Shown: one piece after another, positions 12,281 to 22,777 of the stretch
Layout: every line of letters begins with the position of its first letter
How positions within the stretch are numbered: the first letter of the stretch is position 1
Assembly (NCBI RefSeq): GCF_015832195.1
Contig: NC_052017.1
Location: 76,137,801 to 76,201,800 of the forward strand
Direction of reading: 5' to 3'
DNA from: Motacilla alba alba
Taxonomy: Eukaryota; Chordata; Aves; Passeriformes; Motacillidae
DNA length: 64,000 nucleotides
Position numbers and translations under genes: made by a program
Notes under the pieces: model-generated
What the model was told of the DNA's origin: nothing
What the model saw: only the letters and a program-made list of their open reading frames with translations
Database searches by the model: none

Positions 12281-12895
12281 AATAGATAGCAATGTACATT
12301 TGCAAACCAGACAGCCAACTGTACCCCGAACTGCATCAAAGGAAACATGACAAGCACGTTTAGAAAGGAGATTTTCCCCCTCTACTCTGCCCCTGTGAGA
12401 TCGTGCTGGAATACTGAGTCCAGCTCTGGGCACGTCAGCATAATACAGACATGGGCCTGCTGTAGTGAGTCCAGAGGAGGGAAAAGAAGATGATCAAAGG
12501 GCTGAAGCACCGCCCCTGTGAAGACCACCTGAGAGAGTCATGGTTGCTCAGCCAGGAGAAGAGTCTTTGGAGAGACTTTACTGCAATCTTCCAGTATACA
12601 AAGATGCCTACAAATTATGACAAAGGCATGTAGTACTAAGACAAGGGACAGTGCCTTTAAAAGAGAGTAGATTTAGATTCGATTTTTTCTTCACTGGGAG
12701 GGCGGTGAGGCACTGGCATAAGTTCCTCAGATAAGCTGTGGATGCTCTCTGCTGGAAGTGTTCAAGTCCATCTTGGATGGTGCTTTGAGGAGCATGATCT
12801 AGCAGAAGGTCTGCCTGCCCATGGCAGGGGGGTTTAAACTAGATGACCTTTAAAGGTCTCTTCCAACCCAAACCTTTCAGTTATTCTGTAGCAGG
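12281..12895 (+). mobile_element. CR1 LINE fragment, sense-oriented 3' part
   Basis: Starts in the block 'agcaatgtacatttgcaaac' (consensus AGCAATGTGCGCTTGCAGCC) and runs through 'actgcatcaaaggaaacatg', 'ctctactctgcccctgtgag', 'tgagtccagctctgggcac', 'aagttcctcagataagctg', 'ggggggtttaaactagatga' and 'cctttaaaggtctcttccaa', to a degenerate terminal repeat 'ttcagttattctgta'. It therefore keeps the natural CR1 3' end. The region of the element between this part and the inverted 5' part (about 300 bp in a full CR1) is missing, as often seen at twin-priming junctions. Confidence 0.87.
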
Positions 12896-14101
12896 GAGTA
12901 TCTCCTCAATGACAACAGTCACTCCACTCAACACTGCTGGATTATCCTGTACCATTTTGCATTTCTCCCGATTTACCTACACACCTCTAAAATGACTGAA
13001 AGAATGAGGCATTTTATCAGTAGATGGAACGTATTTTCTTAATAACTCTGAAAGCCAGTAAATTCAGTTACCAAATACAGAGCCATTAATCATTAGAAAA
13101 GAAGAATATCAAGAGAAGTGGCTGATAATTCAGTTCTTCAGTTTCTTGAAGCAAAATTAGAACCTTCTTGCACTATATGCATCAAACTTCAGTTGTTAGG
13201 CTTACTACCAGAGAAAATCAGTGGAGTCTTTTGTCTTATCTTGCATGTGACTGCCTACTTAATGGTCCCTTCTTGGCTAGAATCAATAGAATTTCCATTG
13301 CAATCATTTCCTCAAGGGGAGCCACTCTCCAGGAGCTTGGATTTAATGGTAGAAAGAAGAATAAAACAATGACAACAGCTTATCCAATGTTATATCAAAA
13401 CAGAATTGACAAATTCTACTTTTTGAAAAATTTTTTTTTTCATTTTGGAAGAAATGGGATCAAAACCAAAGTATTTTAGTAAGCCTTTTTAAGGGAATAA
13501 CGCTTTATATGATGTGCCTTTCCTACACCTTTAGTGAACAGATGGGTAGTAATCGGTTATGAGTGCAGTTGGAGCACTAAAGAAAATGTTGTCATTTTTT
13601 CTCCTGCTAGCCATTTATCTATTTAATTCTTTGACAGAACAGAGGAAATGTAACTAAATGTTCTGTTTTAATTAAAATGAAAATAAATTTATTAGTGAGG
13701 GAAACTCTGTGTTCTGTTTATGCTTGGGGAACAGAACAAACATATGTCTCTGCTTCATTGTTTGTCACCATCTAACACGAGGTTATTTCTTGTTGCTTAT
13801 TTGGCCTATTAAACAGATCATACTAGTCATAAACTTGATTTTTGTTAACTCTAGCTAATTACAGCAGGCACTAATAAGTAAATGGCAAAAGAAAAGCACA
13901 TCTTGAGAAGCATTCCAGTAGATGGTAGTTCTATTACATAAATGGCAGCCATGACATTACCTGCCTGGAAGCATGTAGTTGGCTTGTGGAACTGCAGTAT
14001 TTCTTTACATAAAAATAAAGAGAGTAAGAATCAAATTGTTTCTTGACTCTCATTTCCATTTCTTCAGTTGTCTTATTGCCTGGCTAGAGGAAGGAAACAG
14101 A

Positions 14102-14165
14102 GGGGCAGCAGGGGGGGCTTTTACTTTGGTGAGGGGCAGCAGGGGGGGGGCTTTTACTTTGGTGA
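14102..14165 (+). repeat. Two-copy tandem duplication with G-run (31/33 bp)
   Basis: Two adjacent copies of a unit starting 'ggggcagcagggg' and ending 'acttt ggtga'. They differ only in the length of the internal G run (7 versus 9), a slippage signature that points to a recent duplication. Confidence 0.93.
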
Positions 14166-14576
14166 TACCAGAGACTTAACCCCACTGGAATTTTTAAACC
14201 TTCAATAAAATGTTATGATCTACAACTTGTGCTAAGCATACTGGAGAGGGATAGAAACACAAGACTAGGCACTGCAGAATAGGAAGGATGCTGTACCTAC
14301 ACATTAGCCTTTATGGGGAAGAATCCCCATCAGACACAGTGCTGAAGAGTGCTGATGTGGACAGCATTATATGGCTTTTAACCTTATTTTCTCATTTGAC
14401 ACTTGTATATAAAAATGTCAACCCAAGGCTTCAGAATTTGGAAGTCACCAAGAAGTTTTTCCTTTGTTTCACTTCCACTGTTTCTTCCTCTTTCAGAAAC
14501 ATAGATTAATTCTTTTTCCTACTCTAATTGGGAATTAGATCAATCCAGTTAAGAGAACCACTGGGATTAGACATTA

Positions 14577-14614
14577 ACTGACCCTACAGCCCTGCACTGA
14601 CCCTACAGCCCTGC
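14577..14614 (+). repeat. Two-copy tandem duplication, 19 bp
   Basis: Two exact adjacent copies of actgaccctacagccctgc. Confidence 0.95.
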
Positions 14615-14769
14615 ATTTGTGTGCACACTGTTGTCCCACAAATTACAGGTGATTCAACAACTAGGACCTCTACTACAAAGCTCAGCAAATTTCAAAATTC
14701 AGCTTTGGTCCTATATTAGTTCTCAACAGAATTACAAAACATGGCTACTAAAATATAGTGTAAATTTTT

Positions 14770-15135
14770 CTCCTTGTGACAAAGAAGGCCAACAGAATCC
14801 CGGACTGCATTAGAAAAGCATCACCAGCAGCTTAAGGGGAGTTGTCCATTGTCTTGGTCCTGGTGAGACCATTTGGAGTGCTGAGTTCTGTTCTTAACCC
14901 CTCAGTACCCAACTCAGGAGCATGTACTAGAGCAAGTGCAGCAAACAGTCGTGTACCTCATTCATGGATCAGAATATCCACCATATCAGGTGAAGCAGAG
15001 AGCTGGTGCTTCTTGGCCAGGAGACAAGAAGGCTCTGGGGAGGTCTTACCAAAATGTAAAAAATAGCTGGTGAAGCAGGGGAGGTAGGGAAGAGGAAACC
15101 AGACTCCTCTCAGTGATGCCCACTGACTGGGCGTG
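14770..15135 (+). mobile_element. CR1 LINE fragment, sense, 3'-truncated at a microsatellite
   Basis: Reads in CR1 sense order: 'gaaggccaacagaatcccgg', 'actgcattagaaaagcatca', 'ccagcagcttaaggggag', 'tcttggtcctggtgagacc', 'tttggagtgctgagttctg', a region matching the CR1 stretch with 'ccaggagacaagaaggctc', then 'ctcctctcagtgatgcccac'. It ends near 'tgactgggcg' without the last few hundred bases of CR1, shortly before an (ATTTT)n array. The missing 3' end suggests later deletion or replacement, because CR1 copies normally keep their 3' end. Confidence 0.83.
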
Positions 15136-15150
15136 AAACTATTAGCATGT

Positions 15151-15237
15151 ATTTTATTTTATTTTATTTTATTTTATTTTATTTTATTTTATTTTATTTT
15201 ATTTTATTTTATTTTATTTTATTTTATTTTATTTTAT
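15151..15237 (+). repeat. (ATTTT)n pentanucleotide microsatellite
   Basis: About 17 nearly perfect units of ATTTT. Confidence 0.97.
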
Positions 15238-15325
15238 GTATTTTTATTATTTATTTATTTATTATGATTTATTATTTATGTTAATATTTATTTATTATGT
15301 ATTTTATTTTATATATTTAAGTATG
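15238..15325 (+). repeat. Degenerate (TTTA)n / AT-rich tract
   Basis: Irregular TTTA, TTAT and ATTT units continuing from the perfect pentanucleotide array. Confidence 0.85.
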
Positions 15326-17041
15326 TTGTTGGTCATGCACATTTTTGGAAGGAGCAAAACATATCTGTACCCGTCTTCATAGTGGAAGAAGTGCTAAAAA
15401 AAGAATAACTGGGAAAACATACAGCTATAGTACAGGGAGTATAGGATACAGTACAGAAGGACTGCTAAATTTCAGTGAAGATTCTATATCAAAAATGACC
15501 CAATTTTTCCTTCACATATCTTCAACATCATTGAGCACTATGGTTTCAATGGAAAGGATATTCTAACTTCAGTAGAAGTTGCATCATCATCTTGTAACAT
15601 TTTACATTTCCCCTTTTTTTGATCTGCCTTTAGCATACTGTGTGCTGAGTCTAAGAGAAGCAATTTCTTTATCTTAGTAAAGATAATATGCCCCAGAAAT
15701 AATGTCCTTTTGTATGATATTATGAAAATCTGTCTTTATATTTTCCCAGGAGCCTTTGCTTGTTTGTATTTTCCTACCACTAAGCAATAATTTATTAAAG
15801 CTCTAGTTACAGTGGGAAAGAAGGTTGTATCTCACTACCAGCTGTAAGAGCCAAACTCCACCAAATACAATGTTCATAATTTGAAATACGACATATTTGT
15901 ATCTGATGTTTTATATAGAGTATCTGAATAACCATTCACCAAAAATTCAGAGAGAACCTTGACTTGTGAGGATTTAATACCAATCTATGTATGAAAAAGG
16001 TTTATTTTTGCCTACATTAATTTCAAAGCCATCAAGACAATTTCATTGACAGATTTAAACTTACAAAAATGCCACCCATTACACATGAACATTATCCAGT
16101 TATCAGGACGTATCCCATTTTACACTGGTCAGTCCATGATACACAATTACACAATTGTATTAGTTTCCCTGGAAACACCCCAATTAAGCAAGTTTCTTGA
16201 TTGAATGGTGTCTATTAAAAACATTAGTGTGAAATTCCACAGGACGGACAGAAAGATCTACTAACGTCTAAGTTAATTACTTCACTGCCTTCAGCTGAGT
16301 CTTCCTTCTTTTCTGTTTCCATGCAGAGACTGAGAGATTGACACACCATGCTATTCTTTCATGGCCCTTTCTAATTTTTTTTCTATCTTTCCTGCATTCA
16401 GAGAGCGACTGATTAGCTCAGAGTTTTATGGTAACAGGTAGCAAAATGCTAGGAGGCTGGCATTATGTTGTTTTCTCCAAGTCCTGTTAGTATATTTTGC
16501 CTGGTGTTTCATGGAATACTAAATGTAAGTGACTATATTATCACAAGTCTTTGTGACTGGCAACTGTTATTGGCATCATATATCTAGGAACAGCTGTTGT
16601 TGTTTTATTAGAAAATACTCCAGTGATGCTTAGTGTAGAAAGGAGCCAAGACAGTATCAGCAGTGTCATTCCCTCTGCAATTAGTATAGTGTAGAATTTG
16701 CTAACCTGTATTAAAAATTTACTTTTTCTAATCAACTATTTAAATTTTCTAGAGGAAATGCATGCCTTACAGAATATTCAGAGAGACCATATGTGAAATA
16801 AATTGTCCTAATACTATTACTTCTGAATATTGTGCATATTACCAAATTAAAAATAAAAATATGGAGGCATGATATGAGAAACCTCCAGACAGTCTTCATT
16901 AGGAACATGAAGATAGCTCAGTTGTATGTTCATTAGACAAGTAAAAAATTTCTGTCCCACTGTAATGTATTAGAATATGAAAATTTTTACTGCCATGATC
17001 TATTTTGTTATGATTTTCTGTTAGCTGTCTAGAGATAGAAA

Positions 17042-17069
17042 TGTAACAATATTGTAACAATGTAACAAT
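17042..17069 (+). repeat. Short tandem repeat TGTAACAA-like, 3 copies
   Basis: Three imperfect units of tgtaacaat. Confidence 0.8.
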
Positions 17070-19794
17070 TTGATGTGAAAATTATTTTTGTATTTTTATA
17101 TTTTACTACATTTAAGTCCTCTTCGAAATTGAAATAGCAGTAGTGTGGTGAGTCAATTATGTCTCATTGTGATTCATCATCAAACTATATGCATTATTTT
17201 TATATTCAACTTGATATATTATGCTTTTTAACTCAAGGCCCAATTGCTAATTCCACTTGGTGATATATTTTTGGATGGCCATTTCTAAAGAACTGTCATT
17301 AGTAAACCATATAAAAACTTTTAAGAAAAATAATTTCTGCATAAATTAGTAGTTGTAAGAATATTTATTAATAACTCAGCAAATAAAAAATATTCATATA
17401 ATAAGACAAGAAACAGATATTGGTGGAGTGTCAAATATGTTCTCAGACATATGGCTGGGACCAGTTCTTTTGCACTGCAGCTGAGAAGAAAAATAATGAT
17501 TAGTGAATGTGAAATTTGTGGCAGGAAATGGTAGAATCCTTTGTTTTCACTCTTTCAAATCTAGGAGAAAGGGAAAGGGTTTGTAATTTTTTTGCAGTTT
17601 GAGAAGTTACTGTTGGAGGTAGGGGTTACTGTGTTATTCCCTGGTGCTTTAGAACAAGAACATGAAAATTCCCAGTGCAATTGCTCTCAGTGTGCGAGCA
17701 GAGGAGGTCCCTGGCAGTGACTGAGCAAGTTTTCTTCGGCTGCAGCTATTAGAGTACACAAGTTTAAGAAAGAGTTGGACTTAAACTTGGCAACATCCTT
17801 ATCCCAGTATGATCTTAGCCATTCCTCATTTATGTATCTTCTGTATAGGAACTTTGTAATCTATAAATAAGCTGGAATTTTCATTACTTTTTGTACAAAT
17901 GTACCACTTAGTGTTTTTCTAATTGGTTGACTTTTAGCTGGATGATTAGTTCTCCAGCAGTTACCTGCAAGACAATCAATTCAGGTTTAGTGTATTACAC
18001 ATGCCCAAAGAGAGACTGATTTTGTGAGCATATTCTATAACTTACTAATTGGAGATGCAAAACAATTTTTTTTTAAATCTGCAGAAACTAGTTTTCTTTT
18101 GGTACAGCTGTATATTTCCTTCATAACTAGTCTATATCCTTTTCAGTACTGCTTTTAAACATAGCAAGTCCACAAGTTAGAAGGGACAAAAAGAGCCCCT
18201 TCTTTTCTTCTGCCCCTGTAATCATTGTCATGAGCTCTTGAGTCTGGGAAGGGAACTTATTGAACGTGATTGAAGAAGTTCTGTATTTTGATATACTGCT
18301 AGAATTGTGTAAGTTTGCTGGATTCCTTAGGCAAGACTCATGCATACAATGACTTCAAGGGTTGTATCTAAATTTCCCTGGAATTTCTTTGCGAATACTG
18401 CTGCAGTCCAAGACAGTAATATCCTTTTGAGGCTCCTTTCATCAGACTTTTTTTCTCCATGACAAATTCAAATTCTTTTAGCATTCAAACTGATGAAAGG
18501 CTTGACCTTACATCAGTAACACCAAATCTCAGTATTTAGTCTTAAAATGTAGGCTTAAAAGAAATGTCAGAGTTCATTGAGGCTAGTTTTTTCAAACTGT
18601 CAGCTTTTTCCTTGAAATGGCATAATTTTGCATTCTTAAGAAAACTTTGATCACTGTATATCAAATTAACCTGCAATAGTGGATATAATCTCTTTAAACA
18701 GATATTCTTTACTCCTGCCTCTGAGAAGTCTCTGAAACATGTCAATACAAATGTATGTGCATGTATTTATTTTTATATATATATGAAGAAAGAATTGCAG
18801 ATTTTCACATTCTAAATGCTTTTCTGAAGCATCAAGACTTCCCTCTGGTTGTCAAACATCTTACTGCAGAAACAAATGATTTGATTACATATATTCTGAG
18901 TACCTGATGAATATTCATAATTTTGTCTTATTCACTGGAAATTACTAAGAAAATACCTTAAAATAAAATGTTTTCTTTCCAGCCATATCCCTGGGTTGTT
19001 ACACCTAAGAAACATTTCATCCAAGAGTAGGTAGGCTGAAAGGTAACCCTGTATTTTATCCCTTTCACTTTATGCACTGAGGTGGGAATCTTTGGAGGGT
19101 GATTTGACATGAATTTGATTTCATGTTATATTGTCTAGAGTTTAGGAGAATGAAAGGAAACATGTATTTTCACTCCTTTTTGGCCTCCTTTTTTCTCCTC
19201 CCTGCTATTAATACAACTACTTTCCTGGCAAAGAGATTAAAAATTTGCTTCTGCCATAGTGCAGTAAAATAGTGAAAGAATCTGGATAGAAGCAGCCCAT
19301 CCCCCAGATCATGAGATCTGTCTGAATCTGGAGCTATGCACAACCTAAGAGAAGTTTTACATGAGAGAGAACACTCTGAAGACTGTGTATTAAAGCATTG
19401 ATTCATATGTGCTGCAGCTGCAAGCCAGAGGACGTATAAATAGCAAATTGAAACAGCTTCCATTTCATTCCCTCCAAGAGCTTACATCCCCCAAATTCAA
19501 ACAACTAGCTACTTCTTGCCTTCAATTCCCTATCCTGCTAGCAAAATCATTTTTAATGTATATCGCTGAGCAGCTCAGAGAGATTTTGTTTTAAAAGTTC
19601 TCAAAATCCAGCAGCCCAAGTGATGTCAGCGAGCAGTGTTGTTCTTTCCATCTAATCTGGTGTAACAGCTTCCCTTCTGGTTATGTTAAATTGTAGAATT
19701 ACTCTTTTCAGCTCTGCTTTTCAAATCTAGATCATTTTTACATGGGGTACCTATCATTTATACTGCAGATGCTGCTTCTGACCAGTAATACATT

Positions 19795-19813
19795 AAAAAA
19801 AAAAAAAAAAAAA
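19795..19813 (+). repeat. Poly-A tract (A19)
   Basis: Uninterrupted run of 19 A; no retroposed gene seen upstream. Confidence 0.95.
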
Positions 19814-20704
19814 GGCAGTAGCTTTCTTTTCTTTCATCCTGTTGTATCCTGCTGGAGCTTTGGGACTCAAGCACGCTCTGGTTTCATGGCTCACTCCAGG
19901 ATGCATGTCCTGCCGGCTGGAAGCAAAGCTCCTTTGCACCAGCAGGGAATGTGCCAGGGCCTTCACTTATATGTTAATTACATTTTTAATATGCTGCTTT
20001 AGCAGGTTGAGTAAGCAGAGTCTGACATGGTTGCCCCATTCCTGAAGCCCTGAATCAGGAGAATGCCAATAATCTTAATTCTGAATAAGGTGTGTTTGGA
20101 GTAAAGATGGTCCAGATTTTTGAACTACTTTTGCATCAACCAGCCTGCCTTGATCCAGACCAGCCTGAAAGGGCACAAATTATCCACCAGCTTACAGTCA
20201 CTGGTGTAGTGATATGAATATAGGGATGTCAGAGGGCAGTAAATCTTTAAAGGAGTAGGACTGATCTGGTAGGGGACGGGTTGCTAATATGACACCTCCT
20301 GTGCCCCACCAGAATTGGAGGGAGGTATTAAAGGGCATCATTCAGTCTGAATCCTACAGCCGGACCGTGTGGACGGCTGATGAACGAGCCAGCAGTGGAA
20401 TGTTTAGCAGGCTGTGACGACTTTGCACAGAAATAGGAAAATTTATCGCCGGCTTGCCACAGCAGTACCGTACTGCCCGCTTTCGGTGGTGCGCCCCTTC
20501 TGTGCACTCCCGCCCCGCTCGCCAGCCCAGCCCTCCCGGCTCCCGGCCCCCCTTCCCGGCACCGAATTTAGGGGCTCGCTGTCACCAAGCTGGAGCCGTC
20601 CTTCTTCTGCACCTCAAGCACGAACAGGGGGGGTTTCGCAGCCGCCGCACAGTTACCGGACAAAGATATCCCTGTGCCCGAACACACCGGCTATATCGGT
20701 ACGG

Positions 20705-20803
20705 GAGGACGGACGGACGGACGGACGGACGGACGGATGGATGAATTGATGGATGGATGGATGGATGGATGGATGGATGGATGGATGGATGGATGGATGG
20801 ATC
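20705..20803 (+). repeat. Compound (GGAC)n-(GGAT)n microsatellite in the CpG island
   Basis: Seven GGAC units (about 20707-20734) pass into about 15 GGAT units broken once by 'gaattgat' (20742-20749). The two units differ by C to T at a CpG, the change produced by deamination of methylated cytosine. On the minus strand the array reads as an artificial PSIH repeat in translation, which is not a protein. Confidence 0.96.
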
Positions 20804-20919
20804 GGTATATAGATGGATGACTCGCGCATCTGTCCGAGAGCCGGGGCTAGCCCGGGTCTGCCATTGCGCGCAGGAGGCTGCTTGCATCCCCGAAGTGCTG
20901 GAAAAGGAGAAAACAAGGC

Positions 20920-21000
20920 GGGGAGGGGAGAAGAACGGGGGCGGGCGGGGAGGGGAGGCGGGCGGGCGGACGCGGAGCGGGGCGGGGGCGGGCGGGCGGC
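20920..21000 (+). promoter_or_regulatory. G-rich GC-box cluster, G-quadruplex-capable
   Basis: Many runs of three to five G separated by one to four bases, from 'ggggaggggagaa' through 'gcgggcgggcggacgcgg' to 'gggggcgggcgggcgg'. These are Sp1/KLF-type GC boxes and also satisfy the G3+N1-7 pattern for intrastrand quadruplexes. Positioned immediately upstream of the CCAAT box and inferred start site. Confidence 0.7.
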
Positions 21001-21004
21001 GCGG

Positions 21005-21009
21005 CCAAT
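21005..21009 (+). promoter_or_regulatory. CCAAT box
   Basis: CCAAT in the context gcggCCAATcgccc, typical of an NF-Y site, in the core of the CpG island and about 185 bases upstream of the splice donor. Confidence 0.6.
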
Positions 21010-21069
21010 CGCCCGGGCTGCCGGCGCTGCAGGAGCGGCGGCGCGGGGCTCAGGGCTCCGAGGGATGCG

Positions 21070-21191
21070 GAGCCGGGGCCGGGTACCTCTCTGAGGACGG
21101 CGAGCAGCTGTGCCGCCAGCACTGCGAAAAGTCCCCATTTGCTTCTTATAAATTAAAGTGCCTTGTCACCAGTTAGGGCAAGTCAGCCAAG
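21070..21191 (+). other. Putative non-coding first exon ending at a splice donor
   Basis: The end is supported by the donor context CAAG|GTAAGG at 21191/21192, close to the consensus MAG|GTRAGT. The start is only inferred from the promoter layout. Every frame crossing the exon either stops before the donor (the longest, ending '[10 protein letters not shown]', stops at 21176) or starts at a weak ATG and ends at once (21064, stop after nine codons). The exon is therefore most likely 5' UTR, with the start codon in a downstream exon, or it is the first exon of a lncRNA. A TATAAATT at 21147-21154 is too close to the donor to be a convincing TATA box for this exon. No gene name could be assigned from the sequence. 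Confidence 0.55.
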
Positions 21192-21678
21192 GTAAGGCTT
21201 AAATAAAATGACACTTTAATATGTGGCAACATGGATATTTCTGGACAGCGGTGCCGCTAACACAGCCTTCTAAGTATCGCATAATATTTTGTGCAATAAT
21301 GCTGTCGTAGTGGGTGCACAACCTGTAATTTGTCTGTGTTAAAGTTGCCGCTGGTACGTAAGCCTTACCCTTGTGGTGCTGTAGAAACGTGTTTGCTTAT
21401 CCGAGGCAGTTGCAAAGGGACCTGCAAAATACAGGCGTAGAAAGGTAGCGGCGCTCTGTGTATGTGTTTGTGTGTGACCGTGTTCGTAATACCTACAGTT
21501 CTGCTCCTTAACTTATGGGGATAATGTGCAGATGCATTTTAATGGTGATGGCAGACAGATTCTTTAGCTCAGCTTACATATGTGAGCCTTTTTATACAAT
21601 AAAACCGCATGCCATGTTGAACTGTATGTGAAGAGCATTAAGCTTGGTATTTGAATAGTAATTTCAGGGTTTTGGGTT

Positions 21679-21698
21679 CCCCCCCCCCCCCCCCCCCC
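21679..21698 (+). repeat. Poly-C tract (C20)
   Basis: Uninterrupted run of 20 C, about 490 bases after the splice donor. Homopolymer C runs of this length are uncommon in AT-rich DNA and can form i-motif or, on the other strand, G-quadruplex structures. Confidence 0.95.
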
Positions 21699-22048
21699 AT
21701 GTTTGTAACATTATATGTGATAGCTGAGGATTGAAATTTCAGCAAAAGAAGACCTCCTGCAGATTTACCTTTAGTTGCTTGTTAAAGCTTAAGCAGTCAC
21801 CGAACTTTACTTTGTGCAAAGGGCACTGTAAATAATGCACAGACAGAAAAAAAATCCTCTCTTCATTTCCTCCTAGCCCACCCCAATAGTATCTCTCCTA
21901 ATGAACAAAAACTACTATGTGCCACTGTGTTCACACCACATTTTGACTGATGGAACTGTCAGTGGTCTGGAACTGTTTTGGAAAGCAAGGAGTTCCCTAG
22001 GATGACTTCGCTAATGTGTGTCTCTGAAAACAACATAGTCCTGAACCT

Positions 22049-22072
22049 GTGTGTGTGTGTGTGTGTGTGTGT
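22049..22072 (+). repeat. (GT)n dinucleotide microsatellite
   Basis: Twelve GT units, followed by interrupted GT/TGTG sequence to about 22105. Confidence 0.95.
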
Positions 22073-22762
22073 ATTTGTATGCATCTGTGTGTGCCTGTGA
22101 GTCTGTTTTATGTACATGAGTGACAAGATACAAGGAGGACAGGGTACAAAAGCCAATGAAACGTGGCAAGTGTAGATGCCTGCATGTATTTCTCTGCCTG
22201 GATCTCTGTAAGACAGTATGAACATTTCTTATATTTCAATGTAGTTTATCATTCAGATTAGGGGCTGGGATAAATTCAATTTCATGTGCATCAATGCCCC
22301 ATTAGTTTTTTACATTTAAAGGAAACACAATGGAAAACACAGGTAAAATTATGACTTCAGTTAGTACAGGTGATAAAATCACTGCCTATATTCAAGGTAC
22401 AGAATGCATTTTTCATTCCGAGACACTAGGCATAGCTCCTTCCCTTCCAAATCTCTACTTCTGTGCTGCAGTCAACCATACACAGTTGTGTGAAAACACT
22501 GAAGCCTTCCTTCTGCATAAATTGTCCTTCTACTGAGTAATAGTACATGTTTGTTTTCAGGGCAAATATGAAATTAATTTAAAAGTTTGCCATGTTTGGC
22601 ATTTTGCCTAACTGTAAAGGTAAGAAGATTTAGAGAAATAACTAAAAGGCTTCTTTAACCTACTTCACTGCCTTTGACAGAATATTTAATTTTATTTCAT
22701 TTCATATTTTTCTGAAGAAGACATAGTATGGTATAGTTACCTAATGCAAATTAAGGTGTGCC

Positions 22763-22777
22763 TTTTTTTTTTTTTTT
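22763..22777 (+). repeat. Poly-T tract (T15)
   Basis: Uninterrupted T run. Confidence 0.9.

Larger units (their letters stand above)
12896..14769. other. AT-rich non-coding stretch
   Basis: No gene recognised. Frames at 13118-13372 and 13168-13479 overlap in different phases and have no protein-like signature. The interval 13560-13720 is complex AT-rich sequence of the kind often conserved near developmental genes, but this is untested. Two small tandem duplications lie at 14102-14165 and 14577-14614. Confidence 0.5.
15326..20339. other. AT-rich non-coding stretch upstream of the CpG island
   Basis: No gene or transposon recognised. A triple 'tgtaacaa' repeat occurs at 17042-17069 and an A19 tract at 19795-19813. 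From about 19.8 kb onward the sequence becomes gradually richer in G and C as the CpG island is approached. A TATTAAA at 20326-20332 could be a weak TATA-like element for a start around 20.35 kb. Confidence 0.5.
20405..21135. promoter_or_regulatory. CpG island, probable RNA polymerase II promoter
   Basis: This is the only GC- and CpG-rich block of the window and stands out sharply from AT-rich flanks. The core (about 20920-21090) holds several GC boxes on the plus strand (ggggcgggggcgggc around 20980, gcgggcggggagggg around 20941) and a CCAAT box at 21005-21009. A strong plus-strand splice donor follows at 21191/21192. In vertebrates this arrangement marks the 5' end of a gene, commonly a broadly or developmentally expressed one. 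The transcription start is inferred to lie about 60-110 bases after the CCAAT box (21065-21115). Divergent transcription on the minus strand is common at such islands but I saw no convincing minus-strand donor. The gene was not identified. Confidence 0.83.

Noticed and set aside
12900..13000. Possible extra CR1 piece (text like 'accattttgcatttctcccg')
   Set aside because: Similarity to the antisense CR1 block is too short and weak to separate from chance.
21147..21154. TATAAATT as a TATA box
   Set aside because: A start 25-30 bases later would leave an exon of about 15 bases before the donor. The GC-box and CCAAT architecture fits a dispersed CpG-island promoter instead.
20653..21176. Long open frames across the CpG island (139 codons plus strand, 161 codons minus strand)
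   Set aside because: They are open because GC-rich DNA has few stop codons and because the GGAT/GGAC array is stop-free in several frames. They consist of PSIH/MDGW repeats and Arg/Pro/Gly-rich sequence, and the plus frame stops 15 bases before the splice donor.
21082..21176. Weak resemblance of '[14 protein letters not shown]' to half of a LIM-type zinc finger
   Set aside because: Only one short stretch, no second zinc knuckle, no upstream coding exon, and a stop before the donor. Chance similarity.
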